A DNA stretch of 64,000 nucleotides from positions 4,593,001 through 4,657,000 of the forward strand of contig OX637332.1 of the NCBI GenBank assembly GCA_951799405.1. Reading direction: 5' to 3'. The position numbers and the translations under genes were made by a program. Below the pieces are notes generated by a model, which was not told where the DNA came from, made no database searches, and saw only the letters and a program-made list of their open reading frames with translations. The DNA is from Agapetus fuscipes (lineage: Eukaryota > Arthropoda > Insecta > Trichoptera > Glossosomatidae). Below are positions 32,401 to 40,330 of this stretch, one piece after another; position 1 is the stretch's first letter, and each line of letters begins with the position of its first letter.

Positions 32401-32477
32401 GCTCTCAAAGCCCAACTTTTAGCAATGCAGAGGCAGCTGATAGTAATAACTATTCCATGGATAGCAACAATCTGTAA
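20472..32477 (+). CDS. ZAD-domain C2H2 zinc-finger protein, 12 exons, 713 aa
   Basis: Exons read by eye: 20472-20600, 21698-22022, 22787-23019, 23676-23882, 24380-24570, 25252-25353, 25443-25528, 26050-26133, 27255-27445, 29157-29324, 30977-31091, 32167-32477. All introns are GT-AG and the lengths sum to 714 codons including the stop. Residues 9-80 form a ZAD (C9/C12 and C52/C55), a zinc-binding dimerisation module of arthropod transcription factors. An acidic linker follows. Fingers 1-2 are at about 166-212, finger 3 at 236, finger 4 at 330, and fingers 5-13 run from 363 to about 608 with TGEKP-like linkers. The tail (611-713) is Ser/Asn/Glu-rich. VKVE and IKEE are candidate SUMO sites. It is probably a nuclear sequence-specific DNA-binding regulator. 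The target is unknown and no orthologue was recognised. The exon-4 donor (ATT-GTATGT) and exon-4 acceptor (6-bp alternative) are the least certain joins. Confidence 0.9.
20918..21100 (-). mobile_element. SINE-B fragment in intron 1
   Basis: ACGCAACGAAGCTGCACAT, GGCGAGTGCAACCTATTGAT, GGAGGTTTCCTTGCTTCCGAG. The tRNA-like head is missing. Confidence 0.7.
21129..21362 (+). repeat. Element C (plus), intron 1
   Basis: TTCTTGACTATAAGGCTGAC to TATAATCTATAATCTTAAG. Arranged tail to tail with the next copy. Confidence 0.75.
21340..21598 (-). repeat. Element C (minus), intron 1
   Basis: Tail TATAATCTATAATCTTAAGT, end CCAACCTATAAGTCAAGGA. It shares the repeat tail with the preceding plus-strand copy, so the pair forms an inverted repeat. 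Confidence 0.8.
22288..22362 (+). repeat. Element C, middle part (split by MITE-D), intron 2
   Basis: GAGTTGCAAGGTTTATGTTT and TTGTAAGTACACATCC; resumes at 22611. Confidence 0.65.
22363..22610. mobile_element. MITE-D copy 2, nested in element C
   Basis: Inverted relative to copies at 13476 and 56284. Right terminus TTATTAAACGTGCG is intact; the left terminus is degraded (AGTTTAATAGTAAAGAGAAA). Core TGGACGAATATGACCGAGAT. Confidence 0.85.
22611..22718 (+). repeat. Element C, 3' part
   Basis: ACATGTAGCATGTGTAAGCG through TTTGCAACTTAGATTATAGA. Confidence 0.75.
23930..24240 (+). pseudogene. Possible LINE relic in intron 4
   Basis: A short open stretch starts [23 protein letters not shown], resembling the C-terminal 'KRRQLxYFGHVMRNEKY' tail of some insect LINE reverse transcriptases. 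The remainder is not recognisable. Confidence 0.4.
24250..24335 (+). repeat. Element C 3' fragment
   Basis: GCCTGTGGGCGTGCATTAT to ATCTTTACAACTTAGATTAT. Confidence 0.65.
24571..25251. other. Intron 5; contains a partial echo of exon 5
   Basis: Mostly unassigned sequence. 25154-25200 repeats the exon-5 words (AGAGTGCAGAATGACAACCAGCACTCTTAC versus CAGTATGACAACCAGCACTCTTACG, split here for brevity), suggesting a small local duplication of the finger-4 exon that is no longer usable. Confidence 0.55.
25529..26049. other. Intron 7, no recognisable element
   Basis: AT-rich with an unassigned 150-bp block around 25560-25730 (CTTTCCCAGCTATTTATGTC). Ends in a pyrimidine tract before TTTTAG. Confidence 0.4.
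26239..26290 (+). repeat. Element C 5' fragment
   Basis: TCCTTGACTAATAGGTTGGT, then CCCCATGCTGTAAAAACT; stops abruptly. Confidence 0.65.
26488..26545 (+). repeat. GRGRPRK-family LINE 3' terminus fragment
   Basis: GGCCACCCCTAGTAGAATGG, then CAGTGACAGTTAC: only the extreme 3' end and repeat tail remain. Confidence 0.5.
26571..27164 (+). mobile_element. SINE-B copy interrupted by MITE-E (intron 8)
   Basis: Head CGGTTGATAGTTCAGTTGGT and GGGTTCAAATC at 26571-26730. The body resumes at 27018 (TTAGGAGCTTGGAAGCTGGG) and ends GTGTAGCTTAGTAGC near 27164. Confidence 0.87.
26733..27017. mobile_element. MITE-E copy 2 with TTA target duplication
   Basis: GGGACCGTCC..GGACAGCCCC termini. TTA lies immediately outside each end (26730-26732, 27018-27020) within the split SINE-B. 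A 3-bp TWA duplication and GGG-starting TIRs fit the PIF/Harbinger superfamily. Confidence 0.87.
27605..27794 (-). repeat. Element C copy, shortened (intron 9)
   Basis: GGCTTACATTTAATGCACAC, GCTGCATGTGTTCTGAC, CTCATACCAACCTATTACTC AAGGA. The 60-bp hairpin portion has been deleted between GCAACT and AGTCTCATACC. Confidence 0.75.
27905..28770. mobile_element. TIR-bounded element carrying a nuclease-like ORF (intron 9)
   Basis: Outer inverted repeats: CTTCTAAAACGAAGTTTTAT near 27908 and ATAAAACTACGTTTTAGAAA near 28748. A strong hairpin sits at the left end: CTACCTCAAGCACTTTCGAC near 27943 and its exact complement ending near 28025. The interior has a minus-strand frame (28304-28740). Confidence 0.65.
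28304..28740 (-). pseudogene. PD-(D/E)XK-like nuclease domain fragment
   Basis: The minus-strand frame is open from about 28740 ([13 protein letters not shown]) through 28304. It carries [27 protein letters not shown] and VEVGARGL. The spacing RPD-x(14)-ELT looks like a PD-(D/E)XK-type nuclease core, and the domain resembles one seen in repetitive ORFs of many invertebrates, possibly the C-terminal part of a retroelement protein. No start codon context or other domain is present, and the frame ends early at AAIS. It sits in intron 9 of the zinc-finger gene, antisense to it. Function is inferred from motif shape only. Confidence 0.5.
28938..29123 (-). mobile_element. SINE-B fragment directly before exon 10
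   Basis: ACGCAACGTATCAAAGCTAC, CCGAAAGGGCTGCATGTGGC, CGCCAACCATTTCACAATTG. The 3' half of the SINE ends within 35 bp of the exon-10 acceptor, so the polypyrimidine region there may be partly SINE-derived. Confidence 0.75.
29378..29634 (-). repeat. Element C, near full-length (intron 10)
   Basis: Tail AATCTAATCTAATAGAATCT; end CCAACTTATAAATCAAGGA. The hairpin region CCCTGAAACAGGGGTGAC is intact. Confidence 0.85.
29765..29830 (-). repeat. GRGRPRK-family LINE fragment
   Basis: Minus translation [15 protein letters not shown] is the same as the C-terminal end of that LINE family; only about 60 bp is clear. Confidence 0.5.
30471..30793 (-). mobile_element. SINE-B, full length (intron 10)
   Basis: One of the two best copies. 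Plus strand ACGCAACTAAGCTACACATA to GAGCTATCGACCGGACT. The reversed B box is GGATTCGAACCC. Confidence 0.92.
30879..30960 (+). repeat. L2-like LINE (second family) 3' terminus
   Basis: GCGCCCTTGGAGTGACATTG, CACGAAACGGCGCTGATAAG and a CATCAT tail, as at 7780-7860. It ends only 16 bp before the exon-11 acceptor. Confidence 0.7.
31210..31470 (-). repeat. GRGRPRK-LINE 3' end joined to an element C fragment (intron 11)
   Basis: 31210-31357: CTGTCGCCATTCCACTAGGG and CTTCATATCCATCACCTTTT (minus-strand LINE 3' end). 31355-31470: ATGTCGCATGTGGACCTACA to CAGGGGTGACATTGGCAAGG (element C). Confidence 0.7.
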
Positions 32478-32621
32478 GGCAAAAATTAAATATACCCTGG
32501 ATTTCATCAAGCTTTTTAAGGTATTAAACTATTATCGTTAAAAGAGAGAAAATCTACAGTTGGGCAGTTTTATGTACTATAACTGTTTTTATCTACTGCA
32601 AGGGTTTGACTTGTACGAAGG
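32478..32621 (+). other. Start of 3' UTR of the zinc-finger gene (inferred)
   Basis: No AATAAA between the stop codon and the DIRS element. A candidate AATAAA lies beyond the element at about 38833. If that is the original site, the DIRS insertion splits the 3' UTR. Confidence 0.4.
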
Positions 32622-32869
32622 ATAATAGGGGAGTTTTACCTACCATTAAAACTCTTATTATGTTTCTATAGATGTCTGGAGTCCATATTATGAGAGAAAC
32701 AATCACTTTTCCCCTTTTATGTGGTTTTTTAGTCTATTCCTGGGTCTTTGATTTGCACTTTCTACTCTATGGTCGCTTTTTCCCCATTTCCTGTTCCCTA
32801 TTTCCAGTTTCCCCATAACCCGGTCGCAATTTTTCATAAAGCTCATAATACACCAGGTAGGGGTTACCT

Positions 32870-32970
32870 GGACTCCAGACATCTATAGAAACATAATAAG
32901 AGTTTTAATGGTAGGTAAAACTCCCCTATTATGTGTTCTGAGAGATGTCTGGAGTCCATATTATGAGAGA
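32870..32970. repeat. DIRS internal complementary region
   Basis: First 63 bases complement 32622-32684; the last 43 complement 38265-38307. The two halves meet at CCCCTATTATGTGTTC. It lies 35 bp beyond the recombinase stop codon, as expected for DIRS1-like elements. Confidence 0.93.
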
Positions 32971-33004
32971 TCTGTCTATTATCTCCTGGTGACCGGGGAC
33001 GTCT

Positions 33005-34642
33005 TTATTTGATATTAACTGGTTGAAATAGGGAAAGATCTTCTGGAGCTGTATGTTTCAACATCTCTTTCTGATAGTATTTTCTGAAAGTGTTTTCCTT
33101 TTTCCAGTTGCCTCTTTCCAGTATGTTATCTATTGGATTAAGTGATGCGACCGCTGAACGTGTGCTGCCGGGAGTGGCCTCTACTCCTGCTGATTTTAGC
33201 GTGTTCTTTACCCATCCTCCTATGATTGTTCTTGCAGCTGCCTTCACTTGTACTCGGGTGCTGATGAACAGGTTATAAAGATTTTGTCCTGATCTCCTTT
33301 CGCGTGATAGTTCAATCAGCTTCCTTATCCAGAAGACTGGGTTGACGTTGTGTTCCTTGGATTCCAGAAGTCTCCGATTAGATTGTCGGTGTTTGAGGGT
33401 ATCTGTTTTTGATCTAAAGAATGGAATTAACACAATTGATGTGCCTTCGTCGAGAATGTTTACTTCTGTGATATTTAGCAAGGTCAGATCGTGTACTCTT
33501 CTTCCTGAAGATAACAGAAGTAAGATTGCCGTTCTACACGCAACTTCATAGAGAGAATCTGATCGAGGAGTGTTCCTGACTAGCCAGTCTCTCACTATCT
33601 GCCGATTCCACACAGGGGACTTAGGAGGGTTGATCTTTACCATTGCTAGTGCTTTTAATGTTTTTAAATTTAATTTCACTAGGAAATCTGAGCTGAGATT
33701 ATTTTCCATCATTGCGTTGCAGAAGGTTACGATGGCTGACTTGTGTACCAGCATAGTCCTGTATGATAGTTTTTCGTTAATGAACAGTTGCGCTAGATAC
33801 CTTGCCAATTGATTAGGAGATGGTGTGTTGGGATGGGTATTATTCGCCAGTATCCAGCGGCACCATCTTTGCCAAGCAGGTTTATATGTGTTGAGTGGGG
33901 AAGCTCGCCATCCTGACAGGAACAGTCTTTTCTCTTTCGCGTTCCAGGAATTTAAGATACTGTCCCCAGTCCCAATTTTCCACACTTCCATTTCCAGATC
34001 CTGAATCCTGGGTGGTGGATTGCCTGTTGATGTGTTGATTAGTACTGACACCAGGTTCGGTATTTGCATCGGAGGTACGAGTGATCGACGAATTAAGTCT
34101 GGACGCCAGAAGACCCTCTGCCACCTCGGGACCACGAGTAGGTAAGTTCCGGTCGCCCCGTTTAGGTGCCTCAGGATCCTCGGTATAAGGTTTGGCGGAG
34201 GAAATATCCGACCCACATTGTAGAGCCAGTGCCGACTGAAGGCGTTTTGAAAGATTGCGCATGAGTCTGTGGAGTCTCTGGACACGTAAGTTGAACTCAT
34301 GTGTGCCATGGTGGATGCGAACAGGTCTATATCTGGTACTCCGAAATGATTGAAAATGGCCTTCGTTGCTGTTGGTAAGAGATGCCACTCTGGAGGGGAT
34401 CTTCCTCTTGATAGGTGATCCGCGTCTCCGTATCTTCCCGGTAGGTACTGCGCTGTTAGCGAGATTTCCCATTGGTCTGCCAGAGTCAACAGATCTCGAG
34501 TAAGATTTAGGAGTGTTTTGGATCTGGTGCCCCCTTCCTTGCGGATGTAGGCGACTACTGTCGTGTTGTCTGATTGTACCAGAATTTCGGAGCCGGAAAG
34601 GTCGTGCGCTGTGCGTTGCAGGGTTGCAAAAACAGCGAACAA
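33005..34642 (-). CDS. DIRS RNase H end + methyltransferase-like domain + tyrosine recombinase
   Basis: 545-codon open frame. Residues 1-80: RNase H C-terminal part (LVQSDNTTVVAYI, GDADHLSRG). Residues 95-180: the segment usually called a Dam-like methyltransferase in DIRS elements (FGVPDIDLFAS, W..N...IFPPPNLI); here the expected NPPY-like box reads FPPP. Residues 230-545: tyrosine recombinase with SSGRRVHDL (catalytic Arg about 381), GSTRSAVAS (second Arg 495), GNW (513) and a YY pair at 522-523 as nucleophile. The usual H-x-x-R position appears as G-S-T-R. The recombinase would integrate a circular DNA copy. There is no ATG near the start; a frameshift at about 34650 separates it from the upstream RT-RNase H frame. 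The frame itself looks intact. Confidence 0.88.
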   Translation of the reverse strand: MFAVFATLQRTAHDLSGSEILVQSDNTTVVAYIRKEGGTRSKTLLNLTRDLLTLADQWEISLTAQYLPGRYGDADHLSRGRSPPEWHLLPTATKAIFNHFGVPDIDLFASTMAHMSSTYVSRDSTDSCAIFQNAFSRHWLYNVGRIFPPPNLIPRILRHLNGATGTYLLVVPRWQRVFWRPDLIRRSLVPPMQIPNLVSVLINTSTGNPPPRIQDLEMEVWKIGTGDSILNSWNAKEKRLFLSGWRASPLNTYKPAWQRWCRWILANNTHPNTPSPNQLARYLAQLFINEKLSYRTMLVHKSAIVTFCNAMMENNLSSDFLVKLNLKTLKALAMVKINPPKSPVWNRQIVRDWLVRNTPRSDSLYEVACRTAILLLLSSGRRVHDLTLLNITEVNILDEGTSIVLIPFFRSKTDTLKHRQSNRRLLESKEHNVNPVFWIRKLIELSRERRSGQNLYNLFISTRVQVKAAARTIIGGWVKNTLKSAGVEATPGSTRSAVASLNPIDNILERGNWKKENTFRKYYQKEMLKHTAPEDLSLFQPVNIK

Positions 34643-34660
34643 CTCTTTTCGGTTGGAGTG

Positions 34661-36224
34661 CTACTTCTTTTGTTGAACGGTCCACTGTCCTGACAGCATC
34701 AAGTCGTCCAGAGTTGCTCCCCAAGCTAAGTCTGACGCATCTGTTGTCAAGAAATGTCCGAAGGTTTCCCTGTGGATGGAACTTGATTCGTTCGCATTCC
34801 CTATCCACCACTCTATTTCTTGTAAGCTGTCCTCAGTCAATTGTATGGACCCTCTTGGTGACAGGTGCTTCAGTGGCTTGCTCGCTATCTGCAATTGTCT
34901 GCAGTGGAGGCGACCATGAAGCTGGCAAAGTTTAGTCTTCCTAGGAGACTTTCCGCCAGTTTTAAGGACCATTTTCGAGAAGTCAGTATTGCTCGAAGTG
35001 AGTGGCACAATGCCTCTTGCTTCCGGTAAGAAAGACCTACTTGGTGACAGGTGCTTCAGTGGCCTGCTCACTATCTGCAATTGTCTGCAGTGGAGGCGAC
35101 CATGAAGCTGGCAAAGTTTAGTCTTCCTAGGAGACTTTCCACCAGTTTTAAGGACCATTTTCGAGAAGTCAGTATTGCTCGAAGTGAGTGGCACAATGCC
35201 TCTTGCTTCCGGTAAGAAAGACCTACTTGGTGACAGGTGCTTCAGTGGCCTGCTCGCTATCTGCAATTGTCTGCAGTGGAGGCGACCATGAAGCTGGCAA
35301 AGTTTAGTCTTCCTAGGAGACTTTCCGCCAGTTTTAAGGACCATTTTCGAGAAGTCAGTATTGCTCGAAGTGAGTGGCACAATGCCTCTTGCTTCCGGTA
35401 AGAAAGACCTACTTGGTGACAGGTGCTTCAGTGGCCTGCTCGCTATCTGCAATTGTCTGCAGTGGAGGCGACCATGAAGCTGGCAAAGTTTAGTCTTCCT
35501 GGGAGACTTTCCGCCAGTTTTAAGGACCATTTTCGAGAAGTCAGTATTGCTCGAAGTGAGTGGCACAATGCCTCCTGCTTCCGGTAAGAAAGGAATTTGC
35601 AATTGTTGTGCGTGTCCCAAACGATTCCCAAGTACTCTAATTGTTGAGTGGGGAAGAGCACTGACTTCTGGAGATTTACATACCACCCCAGAGATTGTAG
35701 GATATCTACTGCTAGATGCAATTGCCGACAAAGATCGTCCTTGGATTGGCTCGCAAGGAGGAAGTCGTCGAGATAAACGATTGTCCGAATACCTCGTCGC
35801 CTCAGTAGTTGGGCTACCCAATTTGTAAGGGTTGCAAACATTCTGGGGGCAGATGAAAGGCCAAAGGGCAGACTTGTCATCTGAAGTAATTCTCCTCGAT
35901 AGACCAGTCGCAAAAATCTCCAATGTTTCTGTGCACTTGGGAGATGAAAGAAGGCTTGCGATAGGTCTATTTTCGACAACCAATTGTTTGGCTGCAGAAA
36001 CTCTGGCACTTTGTAGTGGCTATGAGTTTGAACGGAACCGGGTCCAGGAAGAAGTTTAACGATTTCAGGTTGAAAATCATTCTCGAGGAACGGTCCGATT
36101 TGGGTGTTAGGAACATTTTTGATAAGAAGCTGGGAGATGACTCCGCGGCCTCTATAACGCCGAATTCGGTTATTTCCTTTATTTGAGAGTCCATTTCGGG
36201 TGAAGGACTCGTCTGGTATAGCAT
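34661..36224 (-). pseudogene. DIRS reverse transcriptase / RNase H, frameshifted and internally repeated
   Basis: The RT runs through three frames. 36224 to about 36035: ITEFGVIEAAESS, FLTPKSDRSSRMIFNLK. About 36030 to 35480: KIDLSQAFFHLP (first catalytic Asp), LPFGLSSAPRMF, TIVYLDDFL (catalytic box), LEYLGIVWD, WSLKLAESLPGRLNFAS. From the repeat onward to 34661: LHCRQLQIASKPLKHLSP, then RNase H LTTDASDLAWGATL. Frameshifts sit near 36035 and 35475. The second lies inside the 186-bp unit and is present in every unit. It cannot make a functional RT as it stands. Confidence 0.9.
34855..35591. repeat. Four tandem copies of a 186-bp unit inside the DIRS RT-RNase H region
   Basis: Unit starts (TTGGTGACAGGTGCTTCAG) at 34855, 35041, 35227 and 35413; spacing is exactly 186 bp (62 codons), so the frame is kept. 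Differences between units are a few bases (for example GGCTTGCTC / GGCCTGCTC). The minus-strand translation of one unit ends PLKHLSP and starts SRSFLPEARG. Confidence 0.95.
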
Positions 36225-36379
36225 TAAGGTCTTTTTGTGTGGTAATAATTATCAGAGGGGGAATTGAGATGAAAGGTATTCTTACTCCGATTATCATCTT
36301 CAGGATGTGGTTTGGTGCTCCGAGTGACGTCCAAACCTGTAGGGAGGACTTCAAGCATCCTCTGCGAAATGGTTTCTTG

Positions 36380-37450
36380 TCATTTTCGTGGATGCCTCCG
36401 TCTGTCTCCTTTGAGATTTCCTGACCGTGTGTTATTCCCTGCCCTTTTTCCTCTTGAAGAGAAATTTGGAGCGTCTCTAAGGCCTCGATTGCTTTCCGCA
36501 GTGGGTCGTTGCTGCCCTCTAAAAAACTGATTCCTTTTCTGTACTGGAACGTGCGGTTTCGATGAGGTGCTGGGTTGAGGGCACTGGGTCTTCACTGACA
36601 ATTTGTCGGTGGTCCCCACTCTAGAGAAAAAAGACGTGAGACTGTCTTTGCCAAACAAGTGTTCGGTACTCGGCGGGAATTTGTTTAACCCCTCTCACAT
36701 GCTCTTCCTTAACATGCCCTAGCACAGCTTTCCTGCGGAACTGGAGGGCCTCTGTCCGCCTCCCCCATACCGTCTGGAGGATGTCTTCCGAGACTTTCTG
36801 GTATGGCGAGTCCAGAGCGAACAGCGTTTTGACCTTTTCGAAAAGGGCTTTCCTCGCCAAGGTCGTGTCGCTCCGGGCTCCCCAGTTGACCAAGGTCTGA
36901 AGCCCAGACTGGAACTCCTCTTTCTGGATGAGGAGGGCGTGGGACATGGCTGCAAACGACCGCTCGCCTGAATAGGGGAGCTTACGTCGCACTGGCGAAG
37001 TTCATCGTTCACTGCCAGGTCGACGAACGCCGGTTCTGCCAGGTACTTTTTCTGTACCTCGGCGTACCTTACTCCGGCCCAGTTTTCACTGTCGAAGTGC
37101 TGGAGCCTTTGGAGCGCTTCGACCCTGTTGCTCTTGGCCTTGGGGTGAGCTGGTTCTTCCACCGTTGTGGCGGCTTCCTGGAAGCTCAGCAGTAGCTCTT
37201 CCTGGGCCTCCTCATTCTCTTCCAGTCCCGAAGGTTGTTAGAGGAAGTTGCTGGAAGAGTTTCCTGCCGCCGATTCAACGAGATTTCCCATAGAACTGGC
37301 GGGCCAGTCACCGAAAACTGCGTTCGTCAGCATCACGATGTGGGAAACCAGATAATCTATCCTTGGGTCCAAGACAACCCTCAGCCGTTTCTGACGCCGC
37401 GGCGGTGAACCTGATTCCGAAGTGTCGTATCCGCGTTTTAGTGACGCATC
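36380..37450 (-). pseudogene. DIRS gag-like region, three frames
   Basis: About 37430-37163: KRLRVVLDPRIDYLVSHI, with an in-frame stop later. 37162-36990: SNRVEALQRLQHFDSENWAG, VQKKYLAEPAFVDL. 36992-36621: SGERSFAAMSHALL, GLQTLVNWGARSD. 36658-36380: a basic, polar tail ending RRRHPRK. The pattern matches capsid-like first ORFs of DIRS elements. At least two frameshifts and one stop are present, so it is not functional. Confidence 0.75.
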
Positions 37451-37455
37451 ACCAT

Positions 37456-37790
37456 TTGGCTGACATGTTTACACCCGTTGAGAGGGATTTGAGGCGCCAA
37501 ACGCTCAGATCTGCAGGGGATGGCGTGGTGGACTTGGTTCAGCCACACCGTCAGACACGCACTAATTTTGGGGACCGTGCTTTCCGGTTTGCGGGACCAA
37601 TGGAGTGGAACAGACTGCCACCTAATGTGAGGAAGGCAAAGACTGTTGGTGTCTTTAAAGGAGCACTAAAGACACATCTTTACAAGAAATCTTATCCGTG
37701 ATTTGAGAGGGCCCTTGAGGTGTGACACACACAAAAACGGCGCTCTTTAATTATGTGTACATTAAAATAAATTATCCTTATATATATATA
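37456..37790 (+). mobile_element. 5'-truncated LINE copy inserted in the DIRS element
   Basis: Matches 6638-6970 of the intact LINE almost base for base (one mismatch noticed in the 3' UTR). Carries the end of the RT protein (DMFTPVERDLRRQTLRS to HLYKKSYP) and the same 3' end and TATA tail. ATCACC at 37448-37453 and at 37790-37795 is a possible 6-bp target duplication. Inserted antisense to the DIRS genes. Confidence 0.93.
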
Positions 37791-38307
37791 TCACCTGAAT
37801 CCTGTGAGATTTCGTCGAGAGGTTGCCCTTTATTGTTATCACAACTCATAACATTGATTTTGATGTTATATAAAGTACAAACTCCGTTAAAATAACGAAA
37901 AACGTTTTTCGTAAATATGACAGCGTGGCATAACCAACAAAAATACGTATGCGAACTTTTAACCACCACAATATCACCTGTTTTAGTTTTTAATTGTTCA
38001 CAAGGACACAAGATGGTAAAATAACACTCTTTTAAATGTTTTTGCCCAGGAATATTGTCAATTCACTCAAATTTTCGAAGGTAAAATCAACTGACATGTG
38101 ACCACAAGGGGAAAATGACGCTTTATGAAAAATTGCGACCGGGTTATGGGGAAACTGGAAATAGGGAACAGGAAATGGGGAAAAAGCGACCATAGAGTAG
38201 AAAGTGCAAATCAAAGACCCAGGAATAGACTAAAAAACCACATAAAAGGGGAAAAGTGATTGTTTCTCTCATAATATGGACTCCAGACATCTCTCAGAAC
38301 ACATAAT

Positions 38308-40016
38308 ATGAAGATTTGTATTTGACAGATCAAAGTGGTCAGTGGTGTATTGCAAAGAAATTTATTTGCAAAGGGATAGATGGAGAATTAAATCAAAGTT
38401 TGTAAGAATTTTCTTTTTCTTTTTATGGGTCATTGTTTGAATTTGAAAAGCCTTACATATTAAATATAACTTTGATTTTCCTGCATACTATTTTTGAAGA
38501 AATCTGATCACACTCTTATGAAATTAATGAATTACTATATTTTTTGTTGTTCAATCTATTGCTTTATTACTTATTAATATTTTCAATCAACTTTATACAG
38601 TATACTCTTATTTAAGTATCCAATCAAATATGAATTAATTTGTTTTCATGCATGTTTACTTTATTTTATTATTATTTTAGCTGACAATATTTTTTAATTG
38701 TTTCCTAATTTATTTTTAACTTTTATGTATTTTTTGTAAACGCACTTCATGAATTAAATTAAGATTTCATCTGTGATCCCTTTCAGTGTAAAATTATGCA
38801 TAGTTTTTTTATATTTTATTTAAGCCATATGAAATAAACGGTTTATTGCCATCCTTTTACATTTTTAATTGTACATAAAACATGCTAATATGATATTTGT
38901 GTGTACAATGTTTTTATTTTTATCTGTTGAAAAACTTAATGAACTCAATCAATTACTATTCTTTATTTCTAAGTTAAAATTAAATTCAATTTGAAGGTTT
39001 TTGCATATATATTTTTTCTTTTACAATTATCTCATATAAGTACACTTGTAAATAAAAATCATGAAATTAAAGATTACAATATTAAAGAAAAATTACTTTC
39101 CCATTTTTCTGATTTATTGTAGCTTCAACATTGTGATTTTCATAAAACTTTAAAAAAAGGTGTCTCGATAAGATTGAACTTCATAAATTATGAAGTATGT
39201 ATTGTTTTAGCAAGTTGTGATATTTTAATTGCATTCAAAAGAAGACATGTTCCGATTAAATATGGAATAAAATATTTGGCAAGTCAACGAGGCTCTGATG
39301 ATGAGCCATTGCTCGGTCCACGAAGTTTTGTTGACTCTTTCTCAACGATTTGTTTGTATCTCACTAACAATGTCTTGGGATCTAGGCTTTGATCTCAGGA
39401 CACCAGGATTATTTTCTGGTTTATTTGCAAAACAACTGAGATTTCACTAACCCCCAAAAAATCCAGTTGCTTAAATTTTTTGAACACTTCAAAATTAGAT
39501 GCACTTTCTCAACCAAAAATCCCACAAAGTTGGCAAACCGTCTCAGAGTACCTCATTTCGAAGTAGGTTTTCACATTGTTAATTTATATAGTGTTAAATT
39601 TTCCATAATCTGAACAATCATAGGCGTCACTTCAAATTTCAGAGTTGTCGTTTGCGTCGAAACAAAATGACACAAAATTTAAAAAGCACAATCGTGTGGA
39701 GACATCCTTTAGAATCAAATTATGTTTTAATTATTTTTTCTTGAAGTATTATTTAGGTCTTTTTTAATTCATTCACGCTGTATATACTACACCACAATGA
39801 ACATGAAATGAAATGTAAATGAGTAGATTTTAAGTAGTATTAAGCACACATATTGTATTGTAAGGTTTAAATATTAATCTTTATTTGTGATCTGGGAGTA
39901 AAATTATTATGAAATTTTCCATATTTTTAAATGTTATGTCCCCAGTTTATAGATAAGACAGTTAATATTTATAAAAATACTGAGCAAATCCATTTATTTA
40001 TGTAGACGGTTAGTTT
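38308..40016. other. AT-rich non-coding DNA after the DIRS element
   Basis: No convincing frame or repeat. AATAAA at 38833 (CATATGAAATAAACGG) and another at 39053 are candidate poly(A) signals for the upstream zinc-finger gene. Confidence 0.4.
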
Positions 40017-40104
40017 CCCAAGTAACCTTTTAGGTTTTAAAAAGGTCCCAGAACCTTTTTTAACCTTTTTGTAACCTTTTTAAACCCTAAAAGGTTACTT
40101 GGGT
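40017..40104. mobile_element. Short hairpin MITE
   Basis: CCCAAGTAACCTTTTAGGTT at left and AACCCTAAAAGGTTACTTGG at right; nearly the whole element is one imperfect palindrome. Confidence 0.75.
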
Positions 40105-40330
40105 TATTTTTCTGTGCAGCTGAGGTTATTTCCTTTGTAGATATTCCGATCTGCTTATGTAACACTCTTAACATGTATTTTAGTTTATTTTATAACATAT
40201 GTTGATAGGACCTTAGATTTATAATGGACACGTGAGGTTTTAAGAACACTGTTGTATTGCTTCACAGATTATACTGAACGTGGGGAAAATCAGAACTCCC
40301 ACCGTCATCTTGTAAAACGTCACTTTTGAT

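Larger units (their letters stand above)
32622..38307 (-). mobile_element. DIRS-type tyrosine-recombinase retrotransposon, whole element
   Basis: Perfect 172-bp inverted terminal repeats by eye: 32671-32842 and 38120-38291. Beyond them each end has its own outer segment. The internal complementary region at 32870-32970 is the reverse complement of the left outer end (32622-32684) fused to that of the right outer end (38265-38307), overlapping at ATTAT. This is the classic DIRS1 layout, which allows a circular intermediate integrated by a tyrosine recombinase without target duplication. Minus-strand order: gag-like, RT-RNase H, methyltransferase-like domain, recombinase. All parts except the last frame are broken by frameshifts. 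A 330-bp LINE fragment lies in the 5' region. Confidence 0.92.

Noticed and set aside
34855..35591. CRISPR-like or satellite array
   Set aside because: Four head-to-tail units with no spacers, inside a retrotransposon coding region; an internal tandem duplication.
36200..36530. Plus-strand frames over the DIRS region (also 33090-34935 and 35547-36059)
   Set aside because: They are antisense shadows of the minus-strand gag, RT and recombinase frames, with no domains of their own.
39174..39392. A 72-codon frame in AT-rich DNA
   Set aside because: No domain, no splice partners, no homologue recognised; expected by chance.
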